Of a DNA stretch of 64,000 bases, positions 36,144-46,187 are shown piece by piece. The DNA lies in the NCBI GenBank assembly GCA_029237825.1, contig JAQZBQ010000009.1:124001-188000 (forward strand), written 5' to 3'. The notes beneath the pieces are model-generated. The model was not told where the DNA came from and did not search any database. It worked only from the letters and a program-made list of their open reading frames with translations. The stretch's first letter is position 1, and each line of letters starts with the position of its first letter. The stretch is from Bacteroidota bacterium (lineage in GTDB: Bacteria > Bacteroidota > Bacteroidia > B-17B0 > Aurantibacillaceae). The translations under genes and the position numbers were made by a program.

Positions 36144-36638
36144 ATGAAATATTTTATTGCAGGAATAATCTTTCTTGGATTGGTGTCATGTACTCAAGAT
36201 AAAATTGCTTACGTCAATATTCAAGCGTTGTTCAATGAGTTTGAGTATAAAAAAGAGTTGGAAAAAGAATTGAACTCGATTCGTAACAATCGAAAATACA
36301 TTTTAGACAGTTTAGAGACAAATTTGAAGATAATTTCTAAAAGGTATAACATTGATAAAACCAATAAAGATTTAGTAATAGAGTTTAACGTTACCAAAGA
36401 GATCTATTTAGAAAAAAAATCACTGATTGAAGATGAGGAGATCGCTATGGTAAAACAATTTGACGAAAAGATCATAAAGCAATTAAATAGTTACGTTAAA
36501 GAGTATGGAAAATCTAATAGCTACAAATTTATTTTAGGAGCCACTTCAGACGGAAATATCATGTATTCTGATACAACAAGTGATATTTCAAAACAGGTAA
36601 TTATTTACATAAATAATAAGTACAAAGGAGTAAAATAA
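36144..36638 (+). CDS. OmpH/Skp-like lipoprotein
   Basis: 164 aa. The lipobox is GLVSC (Cys at residue 16). Residues 20-140 show the OmpH/Skp pattern: IAYVNIQALFNEFEYKKELE, a long charged coiled coil, and YKFILGATSDGNIMYSD near the end. Skp-type chaperones hold unfolded outer-membrane proteins in the periplasm. Inside this operon it probably helps export the large neighbouring proteins. Confidence 0.75.
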   Translation: MKYFIAGIIFLGLVSCTQDKIAYVNIQALFNEFEYKKELEKELNSIRNNRKYILDSLETNLKIISKRYNIDKTNKDLVIEFNVTKEIYLEKKSLIEDEEIAMVKQFDEKIIKQLNSYVKEYGKSNSYKFILGATSDGNIMYSDTTSDISKQVIIYINNKYKGVK

Positions 36639-36639
36639 A

Positions 36640-37344
36640 ATGTTCAAAATTTATATATGTATAATTTTATTATCAGTATTTGGTGTAAGCTCGTGCGATC
36701 ACGAGAAATCAAGTTCTGTTGAAATGCCTTATGTATCTACTGAAGAAATACGAACTATTAAACAAATTATTTTAAAAGCGCCCGATCCATTAAATAAACT
36801 GATTGAATATTATAAATTATATAGAACACACTTCGTTCAAAAAAAACAAATCGATGCTTTTGAATTCGAATTATTGTATAAAACCCATTTTTCATTAGCA
36901 GTAAATAATTTGGATTCTTTAATCTATGGAAACAAAAAGGATCTGCTAAAAAGTGAAATCGCACAATTCGATAAGTTACATTATTTCACTTTTCAGATAT
37001 CAAATAAAACCTTGCATTCCGAATTATTAAAATATAATATTTCCTCAGAGCAAGAGTACACTGATAGAATACTATATTATACAGATAATTGCCAAAAAGA
37101 TTTCATCTTAATTGAAGATGGTGATACACTTCGTTCTCCTTTTGTCAATTTCGAAAGAACCTTTGACGTAGCTCCAATAATTAATATGACAGTTGTTTTT
37201 GAAAGAAAGAAAGCTGAAAATTTTAAACACTTAACTTTCATATATGAAGATAAAATATTCAACAGCGGAAAGATAAAATTTCAATTGGAACCAGAAATCA
37301 TATCAGTATTCAACAATCCTGAAATTAAAAAATATAATTTATGA
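36640..37344 (+). CDS. Hypothetical lipoprotein
   Basis: 234 aa. Signal peptide with lipobox VSSC at about residue 19, then a mixed alpha/beta chain with no motif I recognise. It starts 2 nt after the OmpH-like gene and overlaps the next gene by 4 nt, so it is translationally coupled to the RHS-type shell protein. It could be a periplasmic or outer-membrane helper. Confidence 0.6.
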   Translation: MFKIYICIILLSVFGVSSCDHEKSSSVEMPYVSTEEIRTIKQIILKAPDPLNKLIEYYKLYRTHFVQKKQIDAFEFELLYKTHFSLAVNNLDSLIYGNKKDLLKSEIAQFDKLHYFTFQISNKTLHSELLKYNISSEQEYTDRILYYTDNCQKDFILIEDGDTLRSPFVNFERTFDVAPIINMTVVFERKKAENFKHLTFIYEDKIFNSGKIKFQLEPEIISVFNNPEIKKYNL

Positions 37345-40300
37345 ATAGTATAATAGCAAAATATAAAAGACACATCTCGTTTTTCTTTTTGTTGACTTTT
37401 GTAACAAACGTCTTTTTTCCAACTGCCACATGGGCTTTAACCAGCGGACCCACGCAGCCTGAGGTGCATAACTTTCAACCTATAAGTGTTGCCGATATGG
37501 TTGATCCATCAACCGGGGATTTCTCCTACAATATCCCATTGATGGATATTGATGGGTACCCTGTAAATATCAGTTACAAGTCCGGCATTGGAATGGACCA
37601 GGAAGCTTCAAATGTTGGATTGGGTTGGACGTTAAATATTGGCTCTATCAACAGAAACTTAAGAGGTATACCCGATGATTTTGATGGAGAGGAAATAATT
37701 AAAAAAATGAATTTGAAAGAAAATGAATCTGCGGCGGTAACTATTGGTGTTGGCGGAGAGCTTTTCGGTGTTGATCCAATTCAGGCAAGCTATGCGCAAA
37801 CAATCACCTATAATACCTATACAGGTTACGGCTTTACTCAAAAAAGCGGGTTTAACGCAAATCTGGGTGGTGGCGTTGGTGTTGGACTAGGCGTAGCATC
37901 AAGCGGAGATGGGTTAACAATCAGTCCTAGTATTTCATACCAGGTAACACTGTTAAATTTATCAAAGTCGACAAATGTAGGAGGTTCGGTTACCTTAGGA
38001 ACATCTTATAATTCAAGGGTAGGAATTAAGGAAGTAAGTTTAAGTGCAGGGCTTTCGATGTCGGTAAAAGAAGGAAAAGCAGTTGAAACAATAAATGAAG
38101 ACGGAACAACATCAACACACACCGAATATTCTCCAAATGGTACTACCATTGCACAAGCCTCTACTCATTCAAGTATTACATTTGGTTCGCCGAGTTATGC
38201 GCCTATTATTAACATGTCTACACATACTAAGGCATACGCAGGTTCTGTAAAAATAGGTGGCGCCGTTTTTGGACTCGATTTACATGGGGAAGCGGCGGTT
38301 AACTGGTCTAAGGAATCATTGGTAACCAAAGAAACGCATAAAAAAGCGTATGGTTATCTTAATTTACAGAATGGACAAACCGCTACTGATGCCATCCTTG
38401 ATTTTAACAGGGAGAAAGACGGCAACTTTTCAGAAGCCACAACTAACCTCGCTATTCCAAATTTAACTTATGATAATTTCTCAGTGGCTGGTCAAGGCGT
38501 GGGGGGTGCTTTCAGGCCTCACCGAAGTGATGTTGGTTATGTGTACGATCCTGAAACAACCAATAACAGTGAGAGCACGAGTGCCAATACCGAAGCAGGT
38601 ATAGGCAGTATTTTTACCCTTGGGACTGATGTAACTCAAACCAATATAACCGGAAGATCAGGAGTTTGGGTTGACAAAAATACTGCTGCGCCTCAAATAG
38701 GTTTTTCGCATTCAGGTACAGGAAGTCTTGATTATGAAGCTGCTTACTTTAAAGAAATGGGAGAAATGAGTGTGGATGATGATGCTCTTTGGGCAAACAT
38801 ACATGAAGAAAAAGCTGTTCGATATCGCCTGAATGACCTGGAATCACCGGCACAATTATCAGAAAATCTAATTAACGAAAACTCAGTTGAGTTTATTATA
38901 AATTCAAAACACAGAAGAACGAAAAGAGTTAAACGAAATCAACTGTTTTCTTATCTGACTTTATCAGATGCTAAAAATTTTGGGCTTCAAAAACATCTTT
39001 ATGAAGCACAAATAGGACACCCAGTTCCACTTGTTAGTTCAAATGCCCGAGAAAATCATATTGCTGAAATTACAACGACTAAAACAGACGGGGCACGATA
39101 TGTTTATGGTTTACCCGCTTATAATAACAGTCAACTGGAAGCAAGCTTTAGTTTAAATTATAACCCTACCGACGATGCAGCTAAAAAACATGGTACTTTA
39201 ATAGAATATGAAAGTGGTGTTGATGACACGCCGCTAAATCAAAAGGGTGTAAACAATTTTTTTACGTCTACAGAAATGCCGGCTTATGCTTATGGTTATA
39301 TGTTAACAGCTGTTCTATCGGCAGATTATGTTGATAGAACAGGAAATGGGCCTACAAAAGATGATCTTGGTAACTATACACTGTTTAATTACAAAAAACA
39401 TGAAAGTAATTATCAGTGGAGAGGTCCATATTGTATAAAAAGCGGAGGCACACAAATCCGGGATGCAGCTAATCATGAAGAAGGTTTATTAACAGATGAC
39501 TATGATGACAAAGGCAGTTATGTATATGGTACCAAAGAAATTTATTACCTGGATAATATTGAAACCAAAAACCATATCGCCCTATTCTCCTATTCCGACA
39601 GAAGAGACGCGCACGGAGCAGATGGTACAAGTGGAGGATTAAGTACTACAGACACCCAGCAAAAACTGGATCTTATTACTTTATACTCTAAGCCTGATTA
39701 TCAATTGAAAACAACCTACCCTTCTTATGACCCATTTGTGATGAAACAGGTACATTTTACATATGATTATGAATTATGCCCTGGTGTATATAACAACCAA
39801 CATGGCACTGATGCCGCTAATCCCGTTAACCAGGAAGGAAAATTAACCTTAAAGGAACTGTATTTCACTTATGGCAAATCCAACAAAGGTAAATTAAGTC
39901 CGTATAAATTTAATTACAATAATAAAGTCATAGGCGCTGATGTTTATTACGATCCTGCAAGCATAGACAGATGGGGAGGATACAAGCCAAACGATACATC
40001 TTTACCAAATTCAAGATTTCCTTATACTATAAAAGATAAATATTTACAAGACGAATATTCAAGACTCTGGAATCTTAATAGCATCCAATTACCTTCCGGT
40101 GGATTGCTGGAACTGGAATTAGAAGCAGATGACTATGCCTATGTTCAAAACAAACAGGCCTGTGAAATGTTTAAATTGGCAGGTATCGCTAAATATATTA
40201 GCTCTTCGGCAACAAGTTACGCCAGTGAGATTGGTAACAATACGTTATTTTGGAACTTAACCGCAAGCGATGAGATTGTTTTATTATTTGAACTAAAAGA

Positions 40301-42848
40301 TAACATTACTCCTATTCAAGATATTTCCAGTTATTTTTCTGAAATTGACAAACTGTATTTCAATTGTAAAGTGAATGTACTGAATTACACATCAAACAGT
40401 ACAGCCTTCGAATACATTCATGGTTATTGCGACATCAACAAGCAGCATTCCGGATATTTTCAAGCTGGCAACAAGCAATATGGTTATATTAAAGTTAATA
40501 ATGTCAGAAGAGGTGATAAACTAAGCGTAAGTACTACTGAAAACCCAATTTCTAAAGCTACCTGGCAGTTTGATAGATTATATAAACCAAAGCAGGCATA
40601 TTCTATTGATCCTGCTAATGCGTCAGATCCTGCTAGTGGAACTAATGACCCGGCCAGTTTATTAACAGCCATTGCTGATGCTGATTTTATGAAAAATGTG
40701 ATTCAGTTTTATGAGGGTGCAAATGGCGCTCTTAAAGCTAACCATGTAGGAGAAAAGTGTAAAGTAGATGAATCCTGGATCCGATTAAATTCGCCGGATA
40801 AAATAAAATTGGCAGGAGGATCAAGGGTAAAACAAATTACTATCCGGGATCAGTGGGACAAGATGTTAAATGGTCCAGCAGCTCAATTTCAAGGGTTTCA
40901 ATATGGTCAGTCATATAATTATACTGTTGAAGAAGAAGGAAAAGTAATAAGTTCGGGTGTAGCCGGATATGAACCTAGCTTTGGTGCTGATGAAAACCCC
41001 TTCAGGCAACCTGTTTTTATGGATATGCATAAAGAGGAAGCTTTGCTTGCACCGGATAATGATATGTATGTTGAAGAACCTATGGGAGAGTCATTTTTTC
41101 CACCTGCAACAATTATTTATTCAAGGGTTACTACCACTAATCTATACCAGGGAACTGGTAAAACTGTTAACGAATTTTATACCGCCAGGGACTTTCCAAC
41201 CATTGTTCATAGTTTAGGAATGGAGGCGAAAAGACAGAAACCAAAGCCAATAGCTAAATTATTTTCTTTCTTAGCGTATGACCGGTTTTCGGGATCGCAA
41301 GGATACTCAATAGAGGTTAATGATATGCATGGAAAACCTAAGGCAATTCACTTATATGAGGAAGGTATGGCATCCTCTTCAAAATCAAATAAATATTTTT
41401 ATAAATCCACGGGGAATCGCTTAGATAATAAGGTGACAACAGTCGGAAAAAATGGAAGTATTAATTATAATACTAGAATTGGTGTTGATTTCGATTTTTA
41501 CGCAGACTTCAGGCAAAATAAATCAAGAACAGAGGCTTTAGGTGTTAATATAAATGTAGCGATGTGGTATTCCGGAGCGCCCATCATTATTCCTGTTATG
41601 TTACCAACCCGACACGAAGAGGAAATAGAGCTTAGAACAGCAGTAACAAACAAAGTAATATACAAATATGGTATTTTAGATAGAGTTGAAACAACCGATA
41701 ATGCCAACACAATGACTACTCAGAATCTATTATGGGACTCAGAGACGGGGCACGTTTTACTAACAGAGACGAATACCGAATTTGAAGATCCTATTTACAC
41801 ACTAAAATATCCATCTCATTGGGCCTATGAAGGTACCGGTGGTGGCTATAAAAATATAGGTTTTGAAATAAACAATCCCGGTACTTATGGTTTTCTTGCA
41901 TCTGGCCAGGTAAGTGATGTAAACTATAAAAAATTATTGCATCCCGGAGACGAACTAGCTATCTATACCACTTCCGGCGGCATACAAAAAGGTTGGATTG
42001 AAAAAATTGGGGCTCAATACTTTATTATTAATGCCTCAGGAGTTGTTCAAACAAAAGCTGCCTTTCAGTTGGCCTCTGTTTCTAAAATAAAAGTTATCAG
42101 ATCAGGAAGGAGAAACTTACAGGATATGAATGTTGGTGCTATTACAACATTTACAAATCCTTTGTATAACACACCAAATTATTGGCCAGCTTTTAATCAA
42201 AGCTATGGCATCCTAAATGCAACATCTGTTGAGTTAGGAAACAAATTTGGCACCTATTGTGGATGTAGCGATAATCCTTTCATACCAGGTGATGCATATA
42301 ATGGTTATTTGCAAGGAACCGAAGGAAACTATAAAGTTTTGAAAAACTACACCTATTTAACAACACGTAAACAGGAAAAGGTAAATAACAATTCTAACAT
42401 CAGGGTAGATGGTACATTCCAGACATTCAGTCCATTTTTCACACCTTCAGGAGCTAATGACTGGGTGCCTAATACAGCTAACTGGCAGTGGGCATCATCT
42501 GTTACAAAAAATAATCCATACGGTTTAGAGCTGGAGAATGTAGATCCGTTATACAGGTATTCCAGTGCTTTGTATGGTTATCAGCAAACTCTACCTGTGG
42601 CCATATCTAATAATTCTAAATTTAAACAAATGGCGAATGAGAATTTTGAATATAATGATCTTAATTTTTGTGCTGATAATCATTTTGGATTCAATCAGTA
42701 TAGCAGTTATACATACATGACTCAATCTGCAGCACAGGTTGCTAAAGTTCAAAAGTATTCGCATACCGGGAAAAGAAGCATTAAAGTAAAACACGGAAAT
42801 ACAGACCCTGCCATTATTATAACTAAACAATTAACTCCTTGTCAATAG
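37341..42848 (+). CDS. RHS-associated shell protein, N-terminal type (Bacteroidota)
   Basis: 1835 aa. After a hydrophobic N-terminus (residues ~12-32) comes the segment typical of Bacteroidota RHS/YD proteins: FQPISVADMVDPSTGDFSYN, then IPLMDIDGYPVNISYKSGIG and VGLGWTLN. The rest is a very long beta-rich chain expected to form part of a cocoon-like shell. The C-terminus (HTGKRSIKVKHGN, then KQLTPC) stops where family members usually continue into a CKDCIGSF-type segment. That segment is in the next gene, so the ancestral protein appears split. Confidence 0.75.
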   Translation: MNSIIAKYKRHISFFFLLTFVTNVFFPTATWALTSGPTQPEVHNFQPISVADMVDPSTGDFSYNIPLMDIDGYPVNISYKSGIGMDQEASNVGLGWTLNIGSINRNLRGIPDDFDGEEIIKKMNLKENESAAVTIGVGGELFGVDPIQASYAQTITYNTYTGYGFTQKSGFNANLGGGVGVGLGVASSGDGLTISPSISYQVTLLNLSKSTNVGGSVTLGTSYNSRVGIKEVSLSAGLSMSVKEGKAVETINEDGTTSTHTEYSPNGTTIAQASTHSSITFGSPSYAPIINMSTHTKAYAGSVKIGGAVFGLDLHGEAAVNWSKESLVTKETHKKAYGYLNLQNGQTATDAILDFNREKDGNFSEATTNLAIPNLTYDNFSVAGQGVGGAFRPHRSDVGYVYDPETTNNSESTSANTEAGIGSIFTLGTDVTQTNITGRSGVWVDKNTAAPQIGFSHSGTGSLDYEAAYFKEMGEMSVDDDALWANIHEEKAVRYRLNDLESPAQLSENLINENSVEFIINSKHRRTKRVKRNQLFSYLTLSDAKNFGLQKHLYEAQIGHPVPLVSSNARENHIAEITTTKTDGARYVYGLPAYNNSQLEASFSLNYNPTDDAAKKHGTLIEYESGVDDTPLNQKGVNNFFTSTEMPAYAYGYMLTAVLSADYVDRTGNGPTKDDLGNYTLFNYKKHESNYQWRGPYCIKSGGTQIRDAANHEEGLLTDDYDDKGSYVYGTKEIYYLDNIETKNHIALFSYSDRRDAHGADGTSGGLSTTDTQQKLDLITLYSKPDYQLKTTYPSYDPFVMKQVHFTYDYELCPGVYNNQHGTDAANPVNQEGKLTLKELYFTYGKSNKGKLSPYKFNYNNKVIGADVYYDPASIDRWGGYKPNDTSLPNSRFPYTIKDKYLQDEYSRLWNLNSIQLPSGGLLELELEADDYAYVQNKQACEMFKLAGIAKYISSSATSYASEIGNNTLFWNLTASDEIVLLFELKDNITPIQDISSYFSEIDKLYFNCKVNVLNYTSNSTAFEYIHGYCDINKQHSGYFQAGNKQYGYIKVNNVRRGDKLSVSTTENPISKATWQFDRLYKPKQAYSIDPANASDPASGTNDPASLLTAIADADFMKNVIQFYEGANGALKANHVGEKCKVDESWIRLNSPDKIKLAGGSRVKQITIRDQWDKMLNGPAAQFQGFQYGQSYNYTVEEEGKVISSGVAGYEPSFGADENPFRQPVFMDMHKEEALLAPDNDMYVEEPMGESFFPPATIIYSRVTTTNLYQGTGKTVNEFYTARDFPTIVHSLGMEAKRQKPKPIAKLFSFLAYDRFSGSQGYSIEVNDMHGKPKAIHLYEEGMASSSKSNKYFYKSTGNRLDNKVTTVGKNGSINYNTRIGVDFDFYADFRQNKSRTEALGVNINVAMWYSGAPIIIPVMLPTRHEEEIELRTAVTNKVIYKYGILDRVETTDNANTMTTQNLLWDSETGHVLLTETNTEFEDPIYTLKYPSHWAYEGTGGGYKNIGFEINNPGTYGFLASGQVSDVNYKKLLHPGDELAIYTTSGGIQKGWIEKIGAQYFIINASGVVQTKAAFQLASVSKIKVIRSGRRNLQDMNVGAITTFTNPLYNTPNYWPAFNQSYGILNATSVELGNKFGTYCGCSDNPFIPGDAYNGYLQGTEGNYKVLKNYTYLTTRKQEKVNNNSNIRVDGTFQTFSPFFTPSGANDWVPNTANWQWASSVTKNNPYGLELENVDPLYRYSSALYGYQQTLPVAISNNSKFKQMANENFEYNDLNFCADNHFGFNQYSSYTYMTQSAAQVAKVQKYSHTGKRSIKVKHGNTDPAIIITKQLTPCQ

Positions 42849-42914
42849 AAATTCTGTTTATGAAATTAAATATTTACTGATTTTGCAAACGTAAAATAGG
42901 TTAAAAAAAAATTT

Positions 42915-45458
42915 ATGATAAAATACATTTCAATATTTATACTTTGTATAGTGCCATGCATATTTTATGCCCAAAACACTTACATAGTAACATCAGTCAA
43001 TGATCCAGTAAACCCTGCTAGTACAGTATCGGGAGAACTTCGTTATGCTATAGATCAGGCTAATGCTCATCCTGGCCATGATAATATTTCTTTCAATATA
43101 ACAGGGACATATAGTTCCCCTATTTCTATTGATCTTTATTCCAGCATAACAATTTCAGACGAAATTACAATTGATGGAAACACTCAAAGTTTATCAGGAT
43201 ATACTGGAACTGCGCCAAAAATCACACTTATAGCTAATCCAGCAACATTTTCAGGCAATAATTTGTTTTATTTACCAAATGGAAGTGATAATTCAGTGAT
43301 AAAGAATTTAACATTTGATTGGAGATCACAATACTCTTACGCAATATACATTTATCAGGCAAATACGGTTACTTTACAAGGAAATTTGTTTAGCGGCGCA
43401 GGAGGATTTCTTTTTTTACACGAATCAAATTCAAATATAATTAAGGCAAATGACTTTTCTGTAATAACAGATTATGCCTCCTGTATATTAGTTATAGATG
43501 CTAATTCAAACCAAATTGGGGGTAGTGTGTCAGGTGATGGGAATAACTTTCACTCCCCAATTTTAGTGAATTATCCTTATATAAAAATATATGGTATGAA
43601 CGGCAGTGCGGATTTTAACAAAATAACAAGTAATGTTTTTTCGAAATCATCTAAGAACATAGATATATTAAATATTACGCCTCCTGTGCTACCCGGAAAC
43701 CAAGGTAAGTCCGCTCCTACAATTTCAACTTCATATAATGGCTATAATACAATTGTGACGGGAACTTCTGCTCCAAATGATTATATTGAAATTTACATAT
43801 CCAATAGCACGGGGCAAGATGCTATAAATTTGCTTACCACAACAACCGCCGATGCCAGTGGAAATTATGTTGCTACAATAAGCGGTCTAAATATAAGTGG
43901 ACTACAGGCTATTTATAATCATAACTCAGGTATATTTATTTCAGCAACAGCGACAGATATTTCAGGTAATACATCGGAATTTATTGCGACTGAGATTCAG
44001 GTGAGTAATTGCTGTGGTCCTGCGGTAGCGGGTCTTACTCCATTGTTTTCTTCATCAATTGGAGCATATGGTGAGGCGCAGAGTGTTTTTTGTCAGCAAC
44101 AACCGGTTGAATTTAATTTTTCTTATAATACACGGGTTGATGATCCATTTTTCGGGAATACAACTGCTTGTCAAATTGATCCTTTATCAACTATTACGAT
44201 AAATTATGGTGATGGCACTCAGGAAACACATCTAGTATCCAATCCAACATTCAGTCACATATACACATCCGGGAAAACATCTCCATTGTATTACACTGTT
44301 ACCCTTCCCGGAACTTGTTACTATTCATGGAATCCGAAAGATATTTTCATAATAGATTGTTGCTGCAGTATAACAGGAGTTGTTGATGAAAATAGTCCCA
44401 TTAAGGATGCTGTTATCAATCTTGCTGATCTCAATAATATCCCCTTAAGTGGCAATACTTTAAATGCTGATTTTGTAGTCTGTAACAGTGACGTTATATA
44501 CTATAGCAATTTTTCAACCACAGTAACTTTCGATTATGGTGACGGGACGAGTGAAGTAAAAATAATAGACCAAAACACTGATCTTTTAAACATTAACCAT
44601 ACATATCCATCATCGAGTCCACAAAATGTGACTTATATAATAGACCCAGCATATCCAGGCTGTCCAAACGTTACCGGCGGTTTTACATCCGGTACTCCTG
44701 GGCCTTGTACAACAGGACAAATTTCATACAGAGAAGGCAACTGTGTTGATGCATTGGTTAACCTAAGTGTTTTGGATTGTTTTAATCCTTCTGCATCATA
44801 TAGTTGGGCTTTTGGTGATGGGACTTTTGGAACCGGCTTACAGGTTAGTCATGCTTATCATGGGACAGGAAACTATATAATTACTGTTACGATTTCGCAG
44901 CCAGGCGTGGCAGATATCGTTATTACAAAACCAATAGTAATAAAAGCATGTACAAAAGTTGAATGTAAAGATTGCATTGGTTCTTTTCAACCTGATCCGG
45001 GTAACTATATTTTAAGTGCCTGGGTACGAGAAGACGTAACCACTATCCCCAAGACATATAATAACCCGAAAATAAAAGTATCGTTTACCGGTGTGCCAGG
45101 TCCAGGGACACTCTATGGAACTGATGGAACAAAAAATAAAATCATTGAGGGCTGGCAAAGAATTGAAGAGGTAATAGCAATACCTGCCAGTGCTTTAGAT
45201 ATTAATTTGGAATTAGTAAATCTGTCCACAAGCGATGATGTATATTTTGACGACATCAGAATTTTGCCAGTTGACGGTCAAATGAAAACTTACGTTTACG
45301 ACCCTGTCACTTTAAGATTATCGGCCACTCTCGATGAAAATAATTATGCCACTTTTTATGAATATGATGAGGAAGGGAAATTGATTCGCGTGAAAAAGGA
45401 AACAGAAAAAGGTATTATGACTGTTCAGGAAAGTAGAGAGTCGAGCAAAAAGAAATAG
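42915..45458 (+). CDS. Secreted beta-helix/PKD protein ending in an RHS (YD) segment
   Basis: 847 aa. A signal peptide (ending about FYAQ, residue 20) is followed by a right-handed beta-helix region (~25-250), an Ig-like module (~265-365), PKD domains with INYGDGTQE, FDYGDGTSE and WAFGDGTFG (~430-670), then CKDCIGSFQPDPGNYILSAW and a YD segment with TYVYDPVTLRLSATLDENNY and FYEYDEEGKLIRVKKE. The last 170 residues are those normally found at the end of the shell protein encoded just upstream. It lies 66 nt after that gene and 2 nt before the next. Confidence 0.7.
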   Translation: MIKYISIFILCIVPCIFYAQNTYIVTSVNDPVNPASTVSGELRYAIDQANAHPGHDNISFNITGTYSSPISIDLYSSITISDEITIDGNTQSLSGYTGTAPKITLIANPATFSGNNLFYLPNGSDNSVIKNLTFDWRSQYSYAIYIYQANTVTLQGNLFSGAGGFLFLHESNSNIIKANDFSVITDYASCILVIDANSNQIGGSVSGDGNNFHSPILVNYPYIKIYGMNGSADFNKITSNVFSKSSKNIDILNITPPVLPGNQGKSAPTISTSYNGYNTIVTGTSAPNDYIEIYISNSTGQDAINLLTTTTADASGNYVATISGLNISGLQAIYNHNSGIFISATATDISGNTSEFIATEIQVSNCCGPAVAGLTPLFSSSIGAYGEAQSVFCQQQPVEFNFSYNTRVDDPFFGNTTACQIDPLSTITINYGDGTQETHLVSNPTFSHIYTSGKTSPLYYTVTLPGTCYYSWNPKDIFIIDCCCSITGVVDENSPIKDAVINLADLNNIPLSGNTLNADFVVCNSDVIYYSNFSTTVTFDYGDGTSEVKIIDQNTDLLNINHTYPSSSPQNVTYIIDPAYPGCPNVTGGFTSGTPGPCTTGQISYREGNCVDALVNLSVLDCFNPSASYSWAFGDGTFGTGLQVSHAYHGTGNYIITVTISQPGVADIVITKPIVIKACTKVECKDCIGSFQPDPGNYILSAWVREDVTTIPKTYNNPKIKVSFTGVPGPGTLYGTDGTKNKIIEGWQRIEEVIAIPASALDINLELVNLSTSDDVYFDDIRILPVDGQMKTYVYDPVTLRLSATLDENNYATFYEYDEEGKLIRVKKETEKGIMTVQESRESSKKK

Positions 45459-45460
45459 TA

Positions 45461-46177
45461 ATGAAGTTTTGGATATATATATTTATTTTTATTTGTCGTA
45501 TTGCTGTTTCACAGGATTTTGCAAAAGACATGGATAAAGTTTACAATACATATAAGTCGTTTAAAAACTTTGGATTTAATGTTAAATATATATTACATGA
45601 AAACCATAACATTAATTCACGTATTGTGAGCCAATCGGTTGGCAAGTATGTGAAATTTGATAATAAGACACTAAGTGTTTTCGATGAAAATTCGACTTTA
45701 ACTTCGGGTACTAAAATAATTTCAATTAATCATGCGGAAAAGAGAATAAGTATTCTTAAAAATACTAAAGAATCATATGCTAAAACTCCCGAATTTTTAG
45801 CACAGTTTGATACTTACAAAAAACACATAGAGAAAATTTCTTTGCTTAATAGTTCTGACAATAATGTATTATATTATTCTGTAGAACTAAAAAGAAATAA
45901 CATAACTGGACTATCAAAGTATGAAGTAGTTATCGACAAAACGAAGTCTTATATTATCAAAATGACTTTGTTCTATTCAAGAAAATTGGAAAAAGATGAA
46001 AATTATAAAGTTGAAGGTACAGAAGTGCCAAGATTAGACATTTTGTTTACTGAGATTAATGACAAAAAACTTTTTAATCTTAATGAGTTTAGTGATCAGT
46101 ATTATTATTCAAAATTACATGGCAAAATAATGCCATCATCAAATTTCAAAAACTATAATATCAAAGAAAACATTTAA
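45461..46177 (+). CDS. Secreted LolA-like hypothetical protein
   Basis: 238 aa with a signal peptide (to about VSQ, residue 18). The beta-strand-rich chain with DKVYNTYKSFKNFGFNVKY at the start and YEVVIDKTKSYIIKMTLFYS later resembles the half-barrel of LolA/LolB-type carriers, but similarity is weak. It sits between the beta-helix/PKD-RHS gene and the toxin gene, with 2 and 10 nt gaps, so it is co-transcribed. A role in carrying or assembling the RHS product is possible. Confidence 0.5.
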   Translation: MKFWIYIFIFICRIAVSQDFAKDMDKVYNTYKSFKNFGFNVKYILHENHNINSRIVSQSVGKYVKFDNKTLSVFDENSTLTSGTKIISINHAEKRISILKNTKESYAKTPEFLAQFDTYKKHIEKISLLNSSDNNVLYYSVELKRNNITGLSKYEVVIDKTKSYIIKMTLFYSRKLEKDENYKVEGTEVPRLDILFTEINDKKLFNLNEFSDQYYYSKLHGKIMPSSNFKNYNIKENI

Positions 46178-46187
46178 TAATTATTTT

